A stretch of 64,000 bases of DNA, taken from Theocolax elegans (Eukaryota > Arthropoda > Insecta > Hymenoptera > Cerocephalidae). The stretch is from contig CM047426.1 of NCBI GenBank assembly GCA_026168455.1, positions 47,873,589 through 47,937,588 on the forward strand, given 5' to 3'. The notes beneath the pieces are model-generated. The model ran no database searches and was not told where the DNA came from. It saw only the letters and a list, made by a program, of their open reading frames with translations. The position numbers and the translations under genes are program-made. Below, one piece after another: positions 57,290 through 64,000 of the stretch (within the stretch, counting starts at the first letter, position 1; every line of letters starts with the position of its first letter).

Positions 57290-57602
57290 AAAATTTCTGT
57301 TGATATCTATAAAATACTTGCCAATGCTATTTTGATTTCAGTAATTTCAATTGCAGGAACTTTTTAAGGAGCTTAATATTATACACACGCACACGCACGC
57401 TCGCACACTCACATGCATACGCGCAAGCACGCACGCATCATTGCGCTAAATCTAGCTGCAGATAAGATAATGATTCTTTGTTTTTTGTTGAATCTCGGCA
57501 GCGTTAAAGTACTTTTGCGCCCGCCGGTTGCTAAAGGGATACTTTAGGCCCTATTTTTAGGGCGCAAAAACGCGAATATCGTGAGTGTTACAAAAAAATT
57601 TT

Positions 57603-59771
57603 GCTTCTAGACAGTCTGACGTAAGATTTTCTGCTGTGAGAATCCCTTGTCAAAATTTTTGCAAGAATGATAAGACCAATGTAAACAAAAAACACCGAAT
57701 TTTGAGAAAAAATTTTGTTCTTGAGTTTTTTTCAGAATTTTATCGCTAATATAATGTACACTAAAAATGTGAAGAAAAGCGAAAAGAATAGTTGCACTTT
57801 AAACCAGTAATTTTTTAGTGAACATAATTTTTTATCTACCTTATAATCTGCAAATAACGCCTGAATTGTACGAAAATTTACAATTTGTTACTTTTTTGAT
57901 ACGATACATTTACGATCGCCATATAGATCCTGCCATGTATAAACTATATGGTAAGACATTTATGTTTATCAAAGAAGCTATATAATATATAATTTATTTT
58001 GATGATTGAAGGTTACTTATTCGATAAATTAACAATAATGTAAAAAATCGTGTATTTTTCAAATAATATTGATTTAAACAACAACTATTCTCTTCACCTT
58101 TCTTCATATTTTGAGCATAGATTATATTGACAATAACATTCTGGAAAAAATGGAGTAAGTGTTTTTTTAATTAATGTTGATGTTTTTTGTAGTATTTAAA
58201 GTGGTTTTGTCTTGTCTCCTTTAAATCTGGCCAAATATTTGACCAGGGATTCTGAAAGAGCACAAAATTTTACATTAGAGTATGTGAAAGAAAAATTTTT
58301 CCAATGTCAATAACAAAAACCATCGTATTGTAAAGTCGCTAAAAAATTTGTACGCTTCAGCGCAGAAGTGAGATATTTTTTTCGTATTGTTCTTATGAAC
58401 TATTTTCAAAAAATTTTTTACTTGATCTATCGTTTAATGAAACCATCTATTTTTAATTTATTTTTTGTTATTATTAAAAATTAAAAATGTCTTAGCAATG
58501 AATGTCTTAGTCTGAATGTTTTAGCAATATACCCAAAATTTTCCATATTTTAAATTGATTATGTAAAATTACAATGTTTGCGTTGAAAGTTTATGACTTA
58601 TTTACTAATAAGTAGCGTCTAAAATTGTTTACTCAATTATTATTAAAAAAATTATTATTTCTTAAAAAATTAAAACGCTATGCTCTTGCTTATGTTTTAA
58701 GCTACCTGTATGAAATTTTTTAAATTTTTAGTTTAATATATTAATTTTAATATTTGTGTTGAAAGGTATAGATTCGTGTAATTTTGGTCTGGCATTTCGT
58801 TCAGGAAAATTCAGTCAAATAAAAAGTTTCATCACACACTCTTAACCCCAAAGAGTAAAAACTGAATCTTAAATGAGTAATTTGTTGACTTTACTACTCT
58901 TTAAGTAACGTTATAAATCCCAAAACTACACCTTTTAAACGACTAAACAACTAAAATTACTCTTTGAACAGTACAAAATATAAAAATTACTCTTTACAAA
59001 AAGGTAAAAAGTAAAAAATTGTACTTTAAAGAAAGAAGAAAGTGGAACTTTTGCTCTATTGATAAGTAAACTAATATAATGTAAATGGATTTCGCAGTTA
59101 CTCGAGTAATATAATATTGTACTATTTATTTCCAATGACTCGTGTTGTAGTGAATTTCATCAGGTTTAAACAATTATTAATTTATATCCACTATACTGGA
59201 GTCGCTGAGACGTCTATTGAGAAATAATAAAATAAAATGTTTAAAAAGTTATATTACCAAAAATAAATATTGCGTGACAGTCACAGGTAAATATACAGTA
59301 GCTCCCTTTCGCTGCCATGTCTGAAGTTCTGCGCCTGCCAATCGTTGGGAGCTCTGCACGCGTTCTTTGACCGGCTGGCACGCAACGCTCTCTTTCTATC
59401 TCACACATCTCCCATATCGCTATCTCACTTTGCTTTCTAGTAGTCATATATATAGGGCGACGAAAAAAGGGAAGAAGCAAAAATCGAGAAAAGGAATTCA
59501 GCAAGCAATATCTTTGGCATCGATTTTCTTAATTATGCGTGAATTAATTCGGTTAAACCTTGTTGTACAGTAAAGAGGAGTAAATAAGGAACGTAATTCG
59601 TGACCAATAGCGCAAATAAATGTGATAATGTAGCGGTTAGAAAAGTAAAAAATCTGAGGGGCTGGTTAGCTGTATATAATGACACTCGCGCTACACTTGC
59701 GTCAGACGTTATTGCGCCTTTTGATTAGAAAAATTTTAATAAATAATTTAGTGTATCAACTGTGTTTATAT
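57603..59771. other. AT-rich stretch without recognisable gene
   Basis: Open frames 58935-59135, 59241-59504 and 59367-59573 have no motif. At about 58830-59060 the word ACTCTTT (or AGAGTAA in reverse) recurs roughly ten times in a loose pattern. Confidence 0.5.
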
Positions 59772-60345
59772 TTTATGTGCAATTGTATTAATTAACGGTA
59801 TATAAGATCTCATAAAATTGAGTGAAGTATATCAACACGTACGTACATACGGACGGACGCGGACATGTCCGTCTTATAATATTAAAATAATTAAACAATC
59901 ACGTTCCGAAAATAAATTATTTTGCCAGTAGTTGTTTGACGTAGAATACAATTATTACAATTGTACAACCGATAATTAATTTTTTGTCAACAATTGTTTG
60001 TCGTGGAGCCAGGTACAGACTGAATACATAAAAAGTTGTAAAATCCACAGCCACAACCAGATTATATTAAAATTTTATATCTAAAACGATCACTTTTCTG
60101 TGAATTTCCCTTCTACTGTAAATAGTTATAAATAAACATTATCTTTTTTAGACTTAATGTGTACATGGCACTATGACAGACAACTACTGACTAAAAAATT
60201 TATTTTCTGAACGTGAATGTTTAATTATTTTAATATTATAAGACAGACATGTCCGCGTCCGGCCGTATGTACGTACGTGTCCATTTTCTTCACTTAATTT
60301 TATTAGACCTTATATACCATTATTTATTACAATTGCCCAACCGAT
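59772..60345. repeat. Hairpin (inverted-repeat) element with roughly 175 bp arms
   Basis: 59772-59950 pairs with 60180-60345; both arms contain ACGTACGTACATACGG, GACATGTCCG and TATTAAAATAATTAAACA or complements. The spacer (59955-60120) is repeated in direct orientation just outside the right arm (60325-60490), sharing TCAACAATTGTTTGTC and TATTAAAATTTTATATCTAA. No coding sequence. Confidence 0.75.
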
Positions 60346-60639
60346 AACTAATTTTTTGTCAACAATTGTTTGTCATGGTGCCAGGTACAAACTGAATAGA
60401 TAAAAAGTTATAATATCCACATCCACATCCACATTATATTAAAATTTTATATCTAAAATAAGCACTTTTCTGTGAATTTCCCCTTCTGTATGGTAGAAGT
60501 ATGCCAAATCCACGTATTCCAAATTCCCAATCCAAAATTAAAAATCCAACAATCCTAATCGCTTAATTAACATGAGTCCCATTGCCTCTTACAAAATGTA
60601 AGAACCTTACTTTTAATTTGGAGTAAGACTAATCCTAGA

Positions 60640-60950
60640 CCGTTTTTAGCGATTTTCACCCCCTTTTCTCCCCGTTCAAAGTACCAAGGGGTCAGTTTTT
60701 GGGTGTTGAAACTTAGAGTACATCCTCTCCTTACTTTTAAAAGTCAATTTATATTAAACTACGCCAAAATGGATGTGGAAAGTCAAAAAGTGAAATACTT
60801 TTCGATCAATTTCAGCATTTTTCACCCCCTCCCCCTCAACGTACTAAGGACTTAGTTTTAGGTTGTAAAACTTGATGCACAATAAATTTTAGTTTTAAAA
60901 AACCTATTGTCGCCAAAAAAAACGTGATACAAAAGTCAAAAGTAAAAATT
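60640..60950. repeat. Diverged tandem repeat of about 175 bp
   Basis: Two units share TTTTTAGCGATTTTCACCCC/TTTCAGCATTTTTCACCCCC, GTACnAAGG, TCAGTTTTnGG and a closing AAAGTCAAAA phrase. Confidence 0.6.
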
Positions 60951-61269
60951 GAACATAAGTGTTGAATTTGAACGTCAAAGATTACAGAATCATGTGAATT
61001 TTGAAAATAACGAAATTGACGAAACTTGAAAAATTCAAAATGAAATATTTCAATGCAGAAATAAGCTATTTGAGCAAATTCAACGGCTTTCGAAAGAACA
61101 AGACTTGCATGTTAAGGTACCATGATGATGCTACATACGATTTGTGCACTTTTAGGTTAGGAAATCTCAAAATCCTGACGTGATAGAGCAATTCAAACCC
61201 CGGATTCGGATTTTACATGAAAAATTACTTCGGAAATGACTCTTTACTTTCTTAGAACAAAATCATGTT
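60951..61269. other. No gene supported
   Basis: The open frame 61001-61183 has no recognised motif, although the following Helitron remnant may have begun upstream of 61270. Confidence 0.4.
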
Positions 61270-61950
61270 GACCTGTGTTATTAGATGAAGGCAAAGTAAA
61301 GCGTTGTAATAAATTTGAAGAAGACAATGAATTACTTGAAATTCCTATTGATATAATAGCAAATAAAAATTAAATCATTAAAGAAACTTTTGGTAAAGAA
61401 ATAATGTAAAATGACACGAATAATTTAAATGATACAGTTATATTAGCTCTCACAAACTGCGATGTGATTCAAATTAATCATGAAATTTTGGCTATAATGG
61501 AAGAGGCAACAATTGAATATTGAAGTATAAATACAGCAAAAGATGCTAATGAAGAAAATCTAGATGTTATGCTGTCTATAAAATTTGTTAAATCTTTGAC
61601 TTCTAATGGGCTTCCTTCACGTAAATTCAAATAAAAAGTTGGCGCAATCATAATGCTTTGAAAAAACCTCAATATAAACGGAGGATTGTGTAATGGAACA
61701 AGATTATCAGTAAAAAAATTAAAGAAAAATACAATTCAAGCAGAAATTATAAGTGGAAAATAAATTGGAAAATTGGTTTTCATACCGAAATTAATTTTAT
61801 CGCCACCTACAGATGAAATACCATTCGATATGCGTCCAAGTTCCTATTCAATTAGGATTCGCAATGACTATTAATAAATATCAAGGACAGTCATATAATC
61901 ATGTTGGTATCTATTTAGCAACTTCAATTTTTAGCCATGGTCAAAGAGAC
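61270..61950 (+). pseudogene. Helitron helicase remnant 2
   Basis: Decayed C-terminal helicase of a Helitron. Pieces in order: VILALTNCDVIQINHEILAI (61437-61497), KFVKSLTSNGLPSRKFK and KVGAIIML (61585-61660), NLNINGGLCNGTRLSVKKLK (61668-61728), then PIQLGFAMTINKYQGQSYNHVGIYLATSIFSHGQ (61840-61940, in two parts: the TINK.QGQ motif V and the FSHGQ motif VI). Stops at about 61375, 61410, 61520 and 61634. It ends abruptly after SHGQ, where PLE terminal sequence begins. Confidence 0.75.
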
Positions 61951-62160
61951 TTTGACGTTATCCTACAATGTAGTAGTATTGAAGCGTATACATCGTTTTT
62001 ACGAAGTGCCTGAAGAGGTCTCCAAACCAGCGGACGAATCGTTGCACGATATTTTAAATTGAGAATAAGCGTTTTTTTATTCCTTGTTTAACTTGGTTTG
62101 ACCCTCAAAGATCGACATCTCCTTCTTTTCTTAACCTACAATGGAGGGTGTACAAAATTT
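61951..62160 (+). mobile_element. Penelope-like element terminal fragment
   Basis: Matches 56440-56713 (GACGTTATCCTACAATGTAG through GATCGACATCTC) with an internal deletion of about 80 bp just before the hammerhead motif. It sits directly on the Helitron helicase remnant. Confidence 0.8.
62006..62047 (+). ncRNA. Hammerhead-like ribozyme motif, copy C (core mutated)
   Basis: GTGC, CTGAAGA intact, helix II GTCTCC/GCGGAC with one mismatch, then GAAT where GAAA is expected, CGTT and GCAC. The changed last A breaks the A15.1 pair, so activity is unlikely. Confidence 0.5.
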
Positions 62161-64000
62161 ACCATACTGTAGGATTTAGGTAAATATATTGGATAATGGG
62201 TAGGTAGGGATGTGTGTGCTCGCTTCGCACCATGACAGGCACACTTGCCTTGTCACAAACCATAGTATCTAGGGTTTTTGAGGTCGCTGATTCCAAACCC
62301 AAGGTTACTTAAACCCAATTTACTTTTTTTTGTGGGGCTGTGTTTATCCATTAAAAAAAATAAAATTTAATAAAATTCAAATCAGATATCTGAATGAAAA
62401 CTTAATATTAAATTTTCAGAAATAGAAAGGAATTAAATTAAGTTCAACAACCGGCTGCAACAATAAATTACAACAGTAAAGAATTAAATGTTCTTTGAAA
62501 AAATATATGACTTTCCAAAATATACCTTACCAGCACGTCCTTGACCTAACGATGGAAGGAAATAAAATAGTATTTTATAAGTTGCAGAGTCATTGGACAT
62601 CAATTTCACATATACATATATATACATATATATAAGGCCCCGGTTAGGCCCAATCTGTCCTAATTTACCAACCTAAGTATAACAGTCCCACGATGCGGCC
62701 GGAAATCACTTTGATTCCCGTGCAGTGCCGTTAACAACGCCAAACACTTCGTTTGGCTTTAAAATCGTGTGTTGGGCCCTATGCCCAAAATGGCCAACTA
62801 GTTTATAAGACGGAGAGGGCGGTATTCGTCGGAAAGGATTATCACCGGGAAATAGATTAACAAGCTTGATATTTCGTTAGTCGGCGAGATAGACAATCTG
62901 GGTTAGAATTTGTTAGAATACTCTACGGTATTAAAAAAACGTCCGAAACGTCGGCCAAATACAAAATTTTGTTCGTAGAGATCAATAAAGTCTTTGTTTT
63001 AACAAATTGTGGATGGACGATAATCTCTCCTACCATCTATTAAAAATTTTGTTTATCGGCAACTTACAGCCATGTTGAATTTTTTTATTATTGCAGCTAG
63101 CTTTACAGAAAAAAGTGTATATCTTTTCTGTAATTTTTTTCACTAATATCAGATCATGACATTGTGCCAGCAATGTCAAAAATCAAAATATATGGATTAT
63201 ATTATGATTATATATGAATATTTTAGTGACTCAAGGTCTGTAAAACTAGCAATAATATTCAAATAATGGTTATAATAAAATGTTTATTTAAATCCTGATA
63301 TAATTTCCAATCTTAAAGGAATCTATCTTTTTTTGTGTAAGATATATTGAGAGTTGTAAAGTCATGAAAATTGGTCGTATAAGTGCAACAAAACAGCAAA
63401 ATATGAATTTTTTTGATTATTAATAACTTTTGTCATATCTAAGAAAAGTATCTAAAAATTGTTTTAAATATTCCAAGTTCAAAATGGATTTAGCAGAATA
63501 TCAATAATTTTCAAATTTTCATTTGTTGATTTGATATTAAATACCTCACACATATTTTCATGACTACTTAAAAAAATTTATTTGATTATTGCGTTTATTC
63601 GTAAATGAAATCACCCTGAGTTTTTTAAACAAATTTTGTTTTTCGAATAAATATTATTTGGTAATCGCACTTACTCATATATGGGTTCTTGTTATCATGG
63701 AAAGTAAGCTCGGTGTACATGGATATCGTATTTCGGAACCAATTTTTTTCCATCCCTCCGCCGAAAATACGTATTATCCAGCCACAGATGGATCCCGATA
63801 GGACAACACCTTCGAGTGTCTCCAGTTTTTCCGCGTATTCGAGAGCACTAAAATTCGGGCTCAGGTAGATGCTGAGCACGCGTGAGCTCGTGAGCACACG
63901 TAGTGACGTCAACATCGCAACCGCCTAGGAGTAATCTCTAGGATTTACCTCGTGAGCACACGTGATAAGAACTAGGGATAATCCAACTAATCGGTAGCCG
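62161..64000. other. No gene recognised
   Basis: AT-rich except 62635-62960. There is an ATATAC run at about 62605-62633. CCGAAACGTCGGCC at about 62940 resembles one half of a hammerhead core, but no CTGANGA precedes it. The open frames 63589-63801 (+) and 63625-63915 (-) overlap each other and have no motif. Near the window end GTGAGCACACGT is present twice (63890 and 63952). Confidence 0.45.

Larger units (their letters stand above)
54662..57593 (+). mobile_element. MULE derivative with about 350 bp TIRs and 9 bp target duplication
   Basis: Ends TTGTAACAC and GTGTTACAA, with inverted arms 54662-55010 and 57255-57593. AAAAATTTT stands directly outside each end (54653-54661 and 57594-57602), a 9 bp duplication as expected for Mutator-like elements. 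The arms contain the palindrome GCGCCCTAAAAATAGGGC, a CTCGGCAGCGTTAAAG block and a long alternating GT/GC tract. The interior has a transposase N-terminus at 57002-57289 and a PLE fragment (55701-56713). It cannot move by itself. Confidence 0.8.

Noticed and set aside
62900..62960. CCGAAACGTCGGCC as a fourth hammerhead
   Set aside because: Only the GAAA half is present. No CTGANGA and no helix II partner precede it at a suitable distance.

Overview
The window reads as repeat-rich nuclear DNA of an arthropod, most likely an insect (an ant or other hymenopteran is plausible, but nothing here proves it). It is AT-rich and intron-like. I see no bacterial operon, rRNA gene, intact tRNA or CRISPR array. 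Almost everything recognisable is transposable-element sequence, mostly decayed: a Mutator-like element (MULE), a Tc1/mariner-type element, a Ty3/gypsy (Metaviridae) LTR retrotransposon, Penelope-like elements (PLE), an R1-clade LINE, piggyBac-type and other TTAA-inserting elements, Helitron remnants, and several inverted-repeat elements. One short chain of possible host-gene exons lies at 47.2-48.9 kb.

Layout. 0.2-2.0 kb: broken MULE transposase. 3.0-4.4 kb: Tc1/mariner element with about 110 bp inverted ends. 4.6-9.8 kb: two arms of a TTAA-type element, with an uninserted copy of the same locus placed between them. 7.1-26.4 kb: gypsy element in overlapping repeated pieces (gag, protease, RT, RNase H, integrase with AT-hook tail, polypurine tract, three copies of a roughly 1.06 kb LTR). 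23.7-27.9 kb: two copies of a long-TIR element, one carrying a nested TTAA MITE. 27.9-32.4 kb: minus-strand R1-clade LINE beside a (CA)n tract. 33.0-35.7 kb: a 2.8 kb palindrome whose arms carry tRNA-like modules. 35.4-39.8 kb: a 2.2 kb block present twice in tandem. 40.9-41.5 kb: Helitron helicase remnant. 41.7-45.3 kb: piggyBac element. 45.7-46.1 kb: PLE reverse-transcriptase remnant. 49.3-53.8 kb: gag-pol remnant and two LTR-like segments. 54.7-57.6 kb: MULE derivative with a 9 bp target-site duplication and a PLE fragment carrying hammerhead-ribozyme motifs. 59.8-60.3 kb: hairpin element. 61.3-62.2 kb: Helitron remnant joined to another PLE terminus with a third hammerhead motif.

A structural theme runs through the first 40 kb. 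Seven times the sequence steps back by 0.5 to 3 kb and repeats what it has just given, almost identically, with scattered single-base indels (junctions near 5637, 9763, 13321, 17024, 20801, 24811 and 37586). Six of the junctions are spaced 3.6-4.1 kb apart. The simplest reading is uncollapsed contig overlaps or interleaved haplotypes in a long-read assembly, so copy number here should not be taken as biology without raw-read support. The biological points most worth following are the hammerhead motifs of the PLE termini, the AT-hook tail of the gypsy polyprotein, the filled and empty TTAA site, and the large palindrome.
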